A stretch of 37,702 nt of DNA from Nemertoderma westbladi (lineage: Eukaryota; Xenacoelomorpha; Nemertodermatida; Nemertodermatidae), in assembly GCA_032718475.1 (NCBI GenBank), contig JAUCBJ010006225.1, positions 1 through 37,702 on the forward strand. The letters are read 5' to 3'. A program made the translations under genes and the position numbers. Shown in pieces: positions 19,669 to 30,308 of this stretch. The first letter of the stretch is position 1. Every line of letters begins with the position of its first letter. The notes under the pieces are model-generated. The model was not told the DNA's origin, did not search any database, and worked only from the letters and a program-made list of their open reading frames with translations.

Positions 19669-21123
19669 ATGTCTTATAATAGCCAGGGAACTTTCCTCAA
19701 TCCTTATTTTCTTTCTGAGCTTCTATCGAAAGAAGAAAACTCTCTGCCAGTTTTTGAGCCAGTAAACAGTGGTAATGGTGAACCACCACATAACAGTGGG
19801 CATAACAATTTAGAGATCATCAATAAAGATGGCGATGTAACAACCATAATCAAAGCTGAGGAAATGCCTATTACAGGTATGGCTACCCTTGGATAAACAT
19901 TTACTAATATAGAGGAAGATACAAGTAGTGGAGTAGAGGTTGTTAACAACACTAAAAGTGAAATGCTATCAAACTATAATAATTTAAAGACGCGCATAGG
20001 GTCTTCCCATAAAGGTACGAGATATAATTGCGATGACTGTGGTAAAAAGTTCAAAGAAAAAACAAAACTAAAAGTGCACATCGAATCAATTCATAAAGGT
20101 ATCCGATATACTTGTGATGACTGCGGTAAACTGTTCACTCAAAAAGGAAGACTCAAGGCGCACATAGATTCATATCATAATGGTATCGGATTCAGTTGCG
20201 ATGACTGCGGTAAACTGTTCACTCAAAAAGGAAGACTTAAAGCACACATTGAATCAATTCATAAGGGTATCCGATATAGTTGCGATGACTGTGGTAAAAT
20301 GTTTTCAAGACGTGACTATCTAAAGTTGCACATCGAGTCAGCCCATAAAGGTATCCGATATACTTGTGATGACTGTGGTCAAATGTTTACAGATAAAAGT
20401 TACCGAAAGTATCACATAGAATCAGCTCATAAAGGTATTCGACATAATTGCAGTGACTGCGGGAATATGTTTAAAGATAAAGGGTCTCTTAAGACGCATA
20501 TAGAATCAGCTCATAAAGGTATCAGATATAATTGTGACGAATGCGGTAAAATGTTCTCGAGAAATGTAAATCTAAATTCACATATTGAATCAGCCCATAT
20601 AGGTACGAGGTATAATTGCTATGACTGTGGTAAAATGTTCACCCTAAAAAAACACCTTAAAACTCACATAGAATCAGTCCATAAAGGTATCAGATACAAG
20701 TGTGGTGACTGCAATAACAAAGTGTTTAAAGATAAAGGCGGTCTAAACAGACACATAAATTTATACCATAAAGGAATCACATATAAATGTAATGACTGCA
20801 GTAAAGTATTCACCTCAAGACAACACCTAAATGCCCACGTAGGATCAGCTCATAAAGGTATTCGATATTATTGCGATGATTGTGATAAACTATTCACCGA
20901 CAAAAGTTCTCTAAAGAATCACATACAAATAGCACATAAAGGTATCCGATATAAGTGCGATGACTGCCGTAAAATGTTCACCACAAAACACCACCTAAAG
21001 ACGCACATTGAGTCAGCACATAAAGGTATCCGATATAAGTGCGATGACTGTGGTAAAATATTCACAAATAAAAGCTATCTGAGTAAACACCTTAAATCTG
21101 TCCATCAACCTTCCAGGACATAA
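19669..21123 (+). pseudogene. 13-finger C2H2 zinc-finger gene interrupted by one in-frame TAA
   Basis: One reading frame runs from ATG 19669 to TAA 21121, broken only by TAA at 19894-19896 (codon 76). The frame before it (MSYNSQGTFLNPYF onward, acidic, with IIKAEEMP) and the frame after it (TFTNIEEDTSSGVEVVNN) look like one N-terminal tail. From about 20029 there are 13 C2H2 fingers of the pattern Cx2Cx12Hx4H, period 28 residues, with the linker HKGIRY instead of the usual TGEKP. Finger 9 has one extra residue after its second Cys. The array is intact, so it would bind DNA if made. It may be a young pseudogene, an allele, a read-through gene, or translated from ATG 19963 (386 residues, all fingers). 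The target is unknown, and no KRAB, BTB or similar domain is visible. Confidence 0.7.
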
Positions 21124-22354
21124 ATCATTGTGATTTGCTGTTTACTTTTCTGCCATTTATACATTTATAATACTGGGATTCGGGTTATCGGACAGCCTAA
21201 TAGCGAGGGGGCATTTCCAGGCAGACTGTACCCTGGCATGGTCGGTTCTCGGTTGCACTGCTTTAAGGGCAGTTTGGCACCGGGACGCCGGCGGTGGTGA
21301 GATGTCACCACCTACCTCCAGATCAAGTCATCAAAGAGCAAATTGAATGAAAATTTGCTACTTGAAGGGTAAATTCTTCTAATAGAGGCAAAAGGAGCAT
21401 GATTTAAAACTTGGTTATATGTTTTCTAGTAGCTGTATTGATAGATAAATCGAATGAATTGTTAGGGACTATCGTTTTCATAAAGATTAAATTTACAATT
21501 ATTATTTTTGTTATGTATTAAATAATTATATTTATCAATAATTTATCTAAACTGTAATTCAATCGGTACGACAATCGGTACAACAATTTACACAAATGCA
21601 ATACAATTATTTTATAATAGGATTACAATAAAATTAGTCTCAACCAATTACCAATGAATTAAAGTTAGGTTTATTGAATGTTTTTGAGAATCTTTACAAT
21701 ATGTTGTTACCATAATAATATTATTCACGTCTTGTATAAACAACAAGTCTTCTTCGCGTTATACTTGTTTACAGTTGTCATAGAAAACTTAATAAATCTT
21801 AATAAATGTTGTTTAGTTATATGTATTTTTTACTAGTTTGAGAATAAATTCTATAGGAGTCTTTAATTTTTGGTATTATCTCGATTATTAATTTATTAAC
21901 ACAATCTAAATAATAATTGGCGCCTCAATATCATCTTTTTTTATACTTATCTTCCAGTCAATGGCACAAAATGACCGCAAGAACATTATTTGCCAATTTT
22001 ATTACCAAGATATTACCACATCCCTTACAGTATCAGCCTTGCAGTCTTTATCAACCGCCGTTTGGTAATATACTACCTGGTTGACTGCTGCTTCTATGTT
22101 CTTGTACGTGAATCCAACGTCTTCGTCTGGCGGGCATCATGTGTGAGGTAATCAGTTAGTTAGATCCTTAGTACAAAATTCCAAATCCCAAATTCCGTAG
22201 AGTTCCAAATCGAAAACTCCTTACAGTTCCAAATCTCAGATTCCGTAGTTCAAATACAATAATTAATGCCGATATTGATATTACTCCATGAGATAGCCTT
22301 AACTCTGAATTATGGAACCCCTGGCAATCAGTAATCACACTTTTAATATTGAAA
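21124..22354. other. Non-coding region after the zinc-finger gene
   Basis: The likely 3' UTR is followed by possible poly(A) signals at 21627-21632, 21791-21796 and 21801-21806. A GC-richer patch at about 21180-21310 contains the perfect 8-bp hairpin GGTGGTGA / TCACCACC (about 21292-21311). Near 22165-22250 the phrase GTTCCAAATC recurs imperfectly. No gene is supported. Confidence 0.45.
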
Positions 22355-22393
22355 GCAAGTTAAAAATATTTACTGGAAATATTTTTAACTTGC
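22355..22393 (+). repeat. Perfect 17-bp hairpin
   Basis: GCAAGTTAAAAATATTT (22355-22371) and its exact complement (22377-22393) flank a five-base loop ACTGG. The following 230 bases are rich in CGATATTTTTACTC-like words, so the hairpin may be one end of a small mobile element. Confidence 0.85.
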
Positions 22394-23099
22394 GATATTT
22401 TTACTCTCGAGGTTTTTCAGCGCTCAAATATTTTGCTCGCGCTTTTATTTTTTCCATAGCGCGATATTTTTACTCTCGATATTATTTACTTGCGATCTAT
22501 TTTACAAGACGGGACATTTATTTACAATATCGTCAATCAAGACAGAAGGCAATGCAATATTTGATAGTTATTCCCCATTAATGAGCGGGTTAAATATCAT
22601 TTATAATAGTGGGCTACCTAAAAAATATCACTTTTTGCCCACGGGAAAATATCAGTGATATTCCCGCGTTGCTATGCAACTGCCTATTATCCTAGGCCTA
22701 GCTCTATTAGCAAATCAGATTGTCAGAACCTACCGGTACCACAACACATTTTTGTATCATTATCCATTGTCTGAAATTGAAAGCACCAGACCGGTACGGT
22801 ACCCAGCCTGTAGCCAGGCAGTGGGCTGACCAAGCCGCTTGGCATGGTATAGGCGTAGTTGGTAGGTAGGCCGCACTGTACATACTGTATTTCGTGCTCT
22901 GTTCTGTCTTTATGTTTAATACGTAAGTTGGACGCGCAGTATGGAAATGAATATTGATGTTTTATTTGAATAATAATAATAAAGCTGGCTTTAAATAAAA
23001 CTTGTTTTTTAACTACAGTAAAATATTGATTACGGTAGTAACACCGAAACAGTCTTTATATATAGGCCTAACGGAGATTTATGCGAAACCGGAATGCAA
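22394..23099. other. Non-coding DNA with small palindromes
   Basis: Contains an imperfect palindrome GGGAAAATATCAGTGATATT followed by CCC (about 22643-22665) and the clustered words CCTAGGCCTAG and ACCGGTACGGTACC. No gene or RNA is supported. Confidence 0.4.
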
Positions 23100-23104
23100 A
23101 TTTC

Positions 23105-23215
23105 CCTGGCCACATTCCCGGACTCGAACCCACGTCATCTGGAGTCGGGGACCCGAGGTCAAGGCTCCGATATAATTAAAGGGTTAAACCACTACACAAT
23201 TAATTCCCTTGATAT
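23105..23215 (-). repeat. tRNA-derived SINE candidate
   Basis: On the minus strand TAGTGGTTTAA (box A-like, D-arm region) is followed 53 bases later by GGTTCGAGTCC, a perfect box B / T-arm. These are the internal RNA polymerase III promoter blocks of a tRNA. The stems between them do not form a convincing cloverleaf and no 3' acceptor stem is visible, so a tRNA-derived retroposon is more likely than a tRNA gene. Confidence 0.45.
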
Positions 23216-23928
23216 TAATACAGTATGTCTACTATAAATGGTCCCGCATGCACCAGTATGAAGTCCTAATAATAATTTATTTTTTTCTGTATTCTGTATA
23301 AAGTAGGCCCTAAAGTGTTTATCTCACGCAGGGGTCAAGTGCAGGCATTCACAGAACGAGCATAGCGAGTTAGTGAATGTTCTCGAATGTCTCCTGAATG
23401 AGCTCAAATCTCTGTGAAACTGCGTCCTATCGAAGAACAATAACACCGATGTTAGTCTTTATATCATGAAACTTTTATATAACCCGTGAATGTATATTTT
23501 GATTCAGTTTACAAAAGGTTTTAGAAAATTAGTAGACCTATCAGTGGTCCAAAGTTAGGCTACGTACTGTACTGCATTTTTTTTTCACTTTAAAGGTTCT
23601 TGCTGCATGATGTGTTATACAGTAAATATGGATCTGGCGGGCCTATAGTTTATTAGAACATACTTTTTTCACCAAAATAAAAGAATACATTTATCGAAAA
23701 TATAGGAGGATGCGGGCAAATGTTAACCCTATGAAATTTGCCGGAATCTACTGTACTTATACAGTATTTAGTTATGCATTATTTAATCATTCTGAATGCA
23801 CAAATACAATTTAATGATTTAATATATATTGATATATATTTAATCCCCCCAAAATACCAAGCCCCATTTACTTCACTTGCCCCCAAACAAAACCCTTTTA
23901 GAATTGTTAATAATGTGGAATAACACAT
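23216..23928. other. Non-coding spacer
   Basis: AT-rich DNA without supported genes. The open frame at 23738-23923 has no domain resemblance. Confidence 0.4.
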
Positions 23929-24059
23929 TTATTGCCCGGTTATCAAGTTATTTTCCCTAATATTTTACCCTCGGGCAGGAAACCCTCGGGCTGCGCCCTC
24001 GGGTTATTCCTGCCCTCGGGTAAAATATACGGGAAAATAACTTGATAACCGTGCAATAA
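23929..24059 (+). mobile_element. 131-bp palindromic (fold-back) element
   Basis: Left arm TTATTGCCCGGTTATCAAGT onward and right arm ending CTTGATAACCGTGCAATAA are inverted copies over about 53 bases with only a few mismatches. The centre has four copies of CCCTCGGG arranged as a smaller nested inverted repeat around CTGCG. Such a structure would fold into one long hairpin. It has no coding capacity and is probably a fold-back MITE. Confidence 0.85.
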
Positions 24060-24149
24060 GTATTGTTGTTGTTGTATTGAATTGGCTAGTCGCCCGCATC
24101 AATGTGGTGATACCATTAATTTATAATTAATTATATTATAATTATAAAG

Positions 24150-24168
24150 CCCCCCCCCCCCCCCCCCC
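24150..24168 (+). repeat. Poly-C tract, 19 bases
   Basis: Uninterrupted C run between AT-rich DNA and an R1 repeat copy. Confidence 0.9.
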
Positions 24169-24189
24169 GGGTGTGTACAAAACACATGT

Positions 24190-24266
24190 GTTAACTCTCG
24201 TTTATTGTTTTGGTTCCCCCAACAGGCCTCTGTAACCTGTTCCTTTACTAACCTGCTCCTTTAAAT
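24190..24266 (-). repeat. Dispersed repeat R1, minus-strand copy
   Basis: On the minus strand it reads AAAGGAGCAGGTTAGTAAAG, then GAACAGGTTACAGAGGCC and AACCAAAACAATAAACGAG, the same blocks in the same order as at 16190-16670. Confidence 0.65.
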
Positions 24267-24341
24267 GGGAATGGTACGTAACGCTCTTTGCGACCTAATG
24301 CGACTTTACCTCTTTGTTTTGTACAGAGGGTCTTTGTTCCA

Positions 24342-24365
24342 CCCCCCCCCCCCCCCCCCCCCCCC
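24342..24365 (+). repeat. Poly-C tract, 24 bases
   Basis: A second uninterrupted C run 174 bases after the previous one. It directly precedes the dispersed repeat R2 region. Confidence 0.9.
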
Positions 24366-24404
24366 ATTTCTCAGAAATTCACCCAACCAAGCTAAAATGT
24401 TTTT

Positions 24405-24537
24405 ACATATTTGGAATCCACGCATGGCCAGCTTTCCATCAATATCAACAAACCATTATAATGGTGAAGAATAAACTTTTTAAACGCTAGTTGCTAAAGA
24501 ATGATATGAGAATGATAATAAAAACTCTGACTCATCC
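24405..24537 (+). repeat. Dispersed repeat R2, first copy
   Basis: It shares ordered blocks with 37520-37662: ACATATTTGGAATC, CTTTCCATCA, CAACAAA, AAACGCTxGTxGCTAAAGAA and a CTCTGACTCATCC-like end. The copies differ by small indels. It is non-coding. Confidence 0.65.
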
Positions 24538-25577
24538 ATTCCAATACGTAGTGTTGTTGGGATTTGGAGTTAACACATTCTCAGTTTCAAATTACACGAA
24601 TCTCGATAACACTATCAGGCAGTGATTGGATACCACAGTAGCGGTACTTGGCTGCTTGTGAAGGGGGGTATATGAAAGTACAGTAATAACATAAAAAATG
24701 ACAGTTACATACTTGTAAACTGAAAGTAAGTCCTGTAGCCTACCTTACCTCCTATGTGCAAAATGTGTAAATTTGATAGGTGAAAATATGCAAGAGGTGA
24801 AAAATATGTAACCATAAGCATGGTGTTGTATGTATATAAATGTGGAACATGATGCAATTATCGTCATTCTCGATTTTGTTTGAAAATAGTTTTGCCATTA
24901 TTTGTTATTGTGCTCCTCTGGTAGAATTGTTTTCTATTACTGCGTGAGATACTCAATATATTCTTATAGAATCACCACACGAACCTGTTGTTTGGAAATT
25001 TATAAAGTTTTTTCCAACTCGGAGCGTCCCAGAAACAGCCAGTTGAATATTGTCACTGCTGGCTTCAGCAACGCGCCCCGTATTTGGTGAAAAGAACTCG
25101 GGATATTTTTTATCAGCATGTTGCACAAGCATTGTGGCGCCATATCAATGATGGCCATGTTTGGAACAAATTTCATAGATAGCAACTTAATCAGTGTATT
25201 ATCTCTTGGACTTTCGCATCGCCAATTTATTTGACACAATTGATAATGCCGTATGGCGCCATATACCAGTAGGCCATCTGATTTCCCCCTCAATGTGATA
25301 TTTGATTTAACATTATTGAATTAACATTATTTCGAATAGCTTGTATTATATCATGTTTGTTATTAATTAGTTTTAAAAAACTTTTCGCTTGATCCTTTTA
25401 AACACGATTAACATACTCCTTAATTTGAATAAGCAGACAAGTGTGTTTGATTGTTTTCAGTCCAAGTGGTAGTTTAAGTACAGAGATTTCATTCAATAAG
25501 ATATCTTAAAATTAACATTATATACATTATTAGATTATATACATATTGATACACATTGTAAAGGAGTTTGAATACTG
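24538..25577. other. Non-coding spacer before the LINE
   Basis: No gene is supported. The phrase TGGCGCCATAT followed by a GGCCAT word occurs twice (about 25135 and 25253), a weak internal duplication. The minus-strand frame at 25000-25293 covers it but has no protein resemblance. Confidence 0.4.
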
Positions 25578-27670
25578 ATGTGCTACGCTTCGATTTATTC
25601 TTTGGAATCAGTCCCTAACGCATATCCCGATACCAAGATGCCGGACAAACAGGACAATAGAAGAAACTCAACGACTAAGCAAACTATCGATATGTCCAAG
25701 CTCTTCAGCTGTGACACCTGTTCGGCGTTCTTTTTAGAAAAATCACCTTATGAGGATCACCTCGCTGGTTGTAAAAAAGCAATGTCTGCCTGTAACACCT
25801 GCCCGCATTGCTACAAGAAGGTCAATGGTAACAACTGTTTAGGTTGCGAAATTTGCGGCTTGTGGATTCACGCCAGTTGCCTGAAACTATCAGCCGCTGA
25901 TATACAAATCATGGCTAAATGCAAAAATTGCAAAATAATGTGCAATATTTGCGAGGCCAAAGGGAAATTTAATCATAAATGACGTCGCAACGACAAATAA
26001 TCCTGATTTGGAAACTCTGTTCGCAAAGATGCACTCTTCCTTGAAGGAAGAGCTTTCAACTATGAAAGGTGAGCTAGTAAACTTTCAAAATGAAGCCCCT
26101 ATTAGCTCGGGTTCAGGTTGGACCAAGATTACCCGGGGCGCTCGTTCTTATGCGCGGGAGGCGAACATTAGTGACTATCCATGGAGGACGTCAACAGAGA
26201 AGTTATTGAATAACAACGACGGGAGCTTAACTTAGTCATCACCGGATTACCCACTTCCGACACCAACACTCGTTCGGATGATACCGACGCTGTTAACAAC
26301 TTACTGACTACCCATTTTCAACTGGAGGTGGATCGACCGGTGGATATGATTCTTTACAAGTGGCCTGCCAGAAATGGCAAGCCTCCGATTTTTATTGCTA
26401 AACTTTCATCTTCAAAATGTAAGTCATCAATTCTGGATGAAAAAAGTCCTTACGCTATTTATATTTCTCCTGATCTGACACCCTTCCAATCCAAGGAAGC
26501 ATTTGCAAAGCGAGAAAGTCAGCGACAATGCCAATCTACGAGAACGCAATGACCAAACGACTTCTGAAACTAATCTAATAAGAAACTGCCTTGAAGATGT
26601 CCCAGGAAAACGCCTAGGGCAGTAGGGGGGATTCATCAACGCAAAAACGATAACTATTTCTTAGAGTGCTGCTGCTTTAATGCGAATCTTTAGGTAATAA
26701 ACTACCCGACCTAAACGATTTCCTGACAGACTGCAAATTCGATGTTGTTGGTATAACCGAAACGTGGCTGACAAATTCGTTCACCGATGGAATGCTAAAT
26801 TGTGGCGGAAAGTTCAATGTCTACCGCAATGACCGGGTTACTAGAGGAGGTAATGGCGTTGTGGCTGCTCCAGTACAACTAACGGGTCGAGACGGATTTA
26901 AATCGACTGAAATCGTAGCTGTCGATTTAGTAGGCAGTAATCCCTGCCAACTTATATGCGCTTTCCGCCCTCATGAGTATGCCTCTTTTGACTATGATTG
27001 CCAATTAATTCAGGGACTGTCCGAGCTGTGCGACGTGGATTTCCCGGTTTCAGTCTTCGGGGACTTTAATTTGCCTCAATTTGACTGGAAGGATCGTTCA
27101 CATCCCGATAATAACACCTATAATAACTTTGATAATTTTATATTAGATAATGGCCTTGATCAATTACAACTAAAACCAACTCGTCTAAATAATGTGCTTG
27201 ATCTTGTATTTACCACTGAAGACATGTTTATTTTCAGACGTCGATACGAGTGTGTCTTTTTCCAGTTGTGATCACTCTAGCACAGTATATATCTGATCAC
27301 AATGTGCCTGGGCTATTTTAATTTTAAAAAAGGCGATTATGTTGGTTTTGCTGATTTTATTGAAGGACATGATTGGTCCGAAATTTTCATTAACTGTGTA
27401 GTTGTAGACGATTACTGGTCGGCTTTGGCGGGAATTTTGAAATCAGGGATCGATAAATATGTGCCGTATACCACTATCAAAGTTAAAAGTAGGCTGTATC
27501 CTGCCTTCCCCATCATTTGTCCCTCTGTTGGATAATAGCCACATATACAGCAACGAAATCAATAGTCTCGCTCGCATAGGAATAGGGCCTCAAAGTGATT
27601 ATAAGCACATCGAAGCACTTTGTCATCAACACGGCCATTAAAAATCTCACTCAATGTGGCGGCAAAAAAA
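25578..27670 (+). mobile_element. CR1/Jockey-like LINE remnant: ORF1 and endonuclease, no reverse transcriptase
   Basis: ORF1 starts at ATG 25578. Residues about 45-130 carry a Cys/His array that ends in a PHD-like finger (CPHCYKKVNGNNCLGCEICG, then LWIHASCLKLS, CKNCKIMC). The frame breaks at 25981. The later frames at 26008-26550 give a coiled stretch and VINLVITGLPTSDTNTRSDD, like the RRM-type part of CR1 ORF1. ORF2 begins near 26690, with DVVGITETWL and, at about 27050-27085, the endonuclease block VFGDFNLPQFDW; LDLVFTT is near 27199. A frameshift then leads to the broken linker (to about 27670). Multiple stops and frameshifts make it inactive. The 3' half is absent, which is unusual, because LINE insertion typically truncates the 5' end. 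Confidence 0.75.
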
Positions 27671-28169
27671 TGATAGTGTGGGTGTTTTGAATCTAACATA
27701 GTATTCCCATCAACAGCATTCTTCTTAGAGTATCACACCATCTGCCAAAATACCATGTTTCCAGTGTGAGTGAATATAATGTCATTCATAATGAGATTGA
27801 AAAGTAAAATAAAAATGTCTGATAACAAAGATTACAATGTCGGTGGAGGCACTTCTTATCTACTTTTATGATATTTAACTAGACTTTCCATAACATATAC
27901 TTAATCCTAGTGTCATCGCAATCACATTCATTACTAACAGGTACAATACTTTCGATGGTGAACTTTTCCGGGATCTGTAGAATAATAGAATTTAACTTAC
28001 TTTTATTTGAACTATTATCATGGTGGGCAGCCGTTCACTAGCTTCGCTATTTGGCTGCCCTCCTTTACCTATATACTATATATATTTGGTGTTTGTTATT
28101 ATATAAATGTATATGTCGTGTATATTGGTATTGGTAATGTATGTATACTATATGTATTGTATGGATGTA
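27671..28169. other. Non-coding spacer upstream of SBNO
   Basis: AT-rich, with TATATA-rich runs around 28070-28160. This may be part of the SBNO promoter region, but no element is distinctive. Confidence 0.4.
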
Positions 28170-28426
28170 GGACAATTCGGTCCCGGACAATTCGGTCCTA
28201 TTAATATGCATGTTTTGGGACCGAATTGTCCTATAGTCAGTATCCAGACAATTCGGTCCCGGACAATTCGGTCCCAAAACACAAAATTAATGGGACCGAA
28301 TTGTCCGGGACCGAATTGTCCGGGACCGAATTGTCCGGGACCGAATTGTCCGGGACCGAATTGTCCGGGACCGAATTGTCCGGGACCGAATTGTCCGGGA
28401 CCGAATTATCCGGGACCGAATTGTCC
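28170..28426 (+). repeat. 15-bp minisatellite with copies in both orientations
   Basis: The unit is GGGACCGAATTGTCC. Nine forward copies run without a gap at 28292-28426 (one has ATTATCC). Before them come two reverse copies (28170-28199), one forward (28217-28231) and two reverse (28246-28275). The reverse and forward blocks can pair into hairpins. Because the period is a multiple of three and the unit has no stop in any frame, long fake frames encode GTELS, GPNCP or DNSVP repeats. The array ends 143 bases before the SBNO start codon. Confidence 0.95.
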
Positions 28427-28569
28427 TGCTTCCGTGCTAACTGCACTCAAGTGCACTGCAACCACAGTTGGCAGTACATCAGTAGGCCTACCTACCTACT
28501 GTACTGACCTACGCTACAGTTCCTTTCCTACTGACAACAGACTGACAGAGACAGACTGGAATATCGGAT

Positions 28570-29586
28570 ATGGATTTAATTTCGGCTGCATTATCCCAAA
28601 GTGGCGTTGCGGAATTCAATTCCAGCCAATCAGTTCACATTTCTACGTCGCTGCCAAATAATACGAAAGCTATCGATACCGGTACGACAGTTCAGGAAGA
28701 AGTTACTTCAAATACGATTCCAAAATATTATGATTCTCTACCCATATCCAATGGTGGAGCGGAAACTTGTAATGATCAACAAGAAACCAATCCGAACGAG
28801 TCAGAACTAGCTGATATTGGTAATGATGATGGCGACGATATGTTTATGTCGTTTTTTCCTTCGGTAATCGATTCATTGGCTGCACCCATTAGTGGCGGTA
28901 CCGGTAACGGCTTCACGGCTTTGGAACCAGAATGCAGTAAACCAGAGAACATAACCTACATCGCCGGCGATGTAAATAAACCTCCGCCGTCCTCGGAGTC
29001 CGGGTGGCAGGGCAATCCGTCGCCCGTCCGCCCTGCCGTTGTTGTTACCCCTAGCAGCCCGCCGAAACAAACCCCGACTAACGGAGAACCTACAGGGCCC
29101 GTGGTAATGGATCATTGTTACACTCAACGGACTATAGAACCAGGGCAAATCGACGAGGAAACGTTACAGATGTTACAAGCAAAAGGGAATATAATCCGGG
29201 TGAAGTACGGTGTCGGAGTATCAGACGGGATCGCCGAGGACAACATCAGCGACGACGAAGAAGAGGAACTCAGTCACGCCGACACCTACGACGAATACAA
29301 ACCCGCGAAACTTCGGATCGGACAGCCGCACCCCGACGAGGTGGTGGAGACTAGCAGTCTGGTATCCATCGACCCTCCCAACGTCTGGTACGGACTCAAC
29401 ATCCCGGAGGAGGTTATAGACTCGGGGAAGCTGTCTGCGCTCCAGTTGGAAGCCATCGTGTACGCGAGTCAGAAACACGAGTCGTTCCTGTACGACGGTT
29501 CCAGGACTGCGTTCCTTATAGGCGATGGAGCCGGGGTTGGGAAGGGCAGGACTCTCGCCGGGATTATATACGAGAATTATTTGCAG
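28570..29586 (+). CDS. SBNO1: Strawberry notch homologue (SBNO), exon 1
   Basis: Exon 1 supplies residues 1-339 of a protein of about 1312 residues (exons 28570-29586, 30309-31973, 34291-35547). The N-terminus [13 protein letters not shown] resembles known SBNO starts, which supports this ATG. A poorly conserved acidic region of about 230 residues follows. From about residue 240 it is strongly SBNO-like: [20 protein letters not shown], then [19 protein letters not shown] and [14 protein letters not shown]. The exon ends after the Walker A motif [11 protein letters not shown] (about 318-328) and [12 protein letters not shown] proteins are nuclear, helicase-like ATPases of the Notch/EGFR developmental network; catalytic activity is inferred from motifs. 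Vertebrates have SBNO1 and SBNO2, and this single invertebrate gene could be orthologous to both. The exon ends at CAG 29586, before a GC donor. Confidence 0.88.
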
Positions 29587-30308
29587 GCAGGTTATATTTG
29601 CCGAAACGTTTCGGATGTTAACGTTGCGAATTCTGGTGACTTTTTTTGTAGTCAGCCGTTTAAATGAGGGGGTGGGGTGGGGGGTCTTGATCTGCTGCTG
29701 TCCCGGGCCCCCAGGTAAAATCAGTGTTAATCAATGTTTGTAATATATTGCGACCCAGCCCAGACCATAGAGCCCCAACAAGACATCCCACAAATTTATT
29801 CACCAAAAAATTACCCAAGATGGCGTTATGGAAGTTAAAATCCTGGAGCGGTAAATTGGTCTGGTTAAAGTTGTAAAATATTAGAGGTAAAACAACCCAC
29901 GCCACGCAAACCAATAGGGTTTTAGCAATAGGGCTGCAAAACAACCTATAAAATCCCGGAGACAAAAATACAAACAACCCGCACAACTAGAGTAATGTTA
30001 ATTTTCATATACGTGTTGTTTTTTTTGCCTCTCTGAAAAATAACCAAAAAACTGTTTTTTTTTCATAAAAAAATTATATTCTGATAACCAGACCCTATTT
30101 TAAAATTTATCGTTGTATCTTCCCAGACCTCTGTGCAAGCAAATTACTGAATTAGGAGATGAACGGCGTGCACAGGCACATGGGGCACACTGAGTGAGAG
30201 TCCCATGGCAGTGGGCACGTTATTCAATGGTTGGAGTATAGTTTTAGTTAATGTGTAAACGTTAACATTCCGGGATGAGTTGTTGAGTAAATATCAACCT
30301 GCCTGCAG
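29587..30308 (+). other. SBNO intron 1, apparent GC-AG intron
   Basis: The donor is CAG|GCAGGT and the acceptor CCTGCAG|GGT. This joins ENYLQ to [11 protein letters not shown] in phase 0, with exactly the residue spacing of the family. The nearby GT at 29591 would add four bases, and no acceptor in range restores the frame (the one at 30308 would give TAG at once). The 722-bp interior contains a G-rich run near 29668-29690 but no gene. Confidence 0.75.

Noticed and set aside
23105-23215. A functional tRNA gene
   Set aside because: The box spacing is long, the anticodon and acceptor stems do not pair convincingly, and no terminator-T run follows on the minus strand.
28107-28661. Open frames encoding GPNCP, GTELS and DNSVP repeats on both strands
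   Set aside because: They are produced by the 15-bp minisatellite, which has no stop in any frame. The SBNO start codon lies in a different frame with family resemblance.
29587-29594. A conventional GT donor for SBNO intron 1 at 29591
   Set aside because: It shifts the frame, and no acceptor near 30308 restores it; the GC donor fits the protein family exactly.
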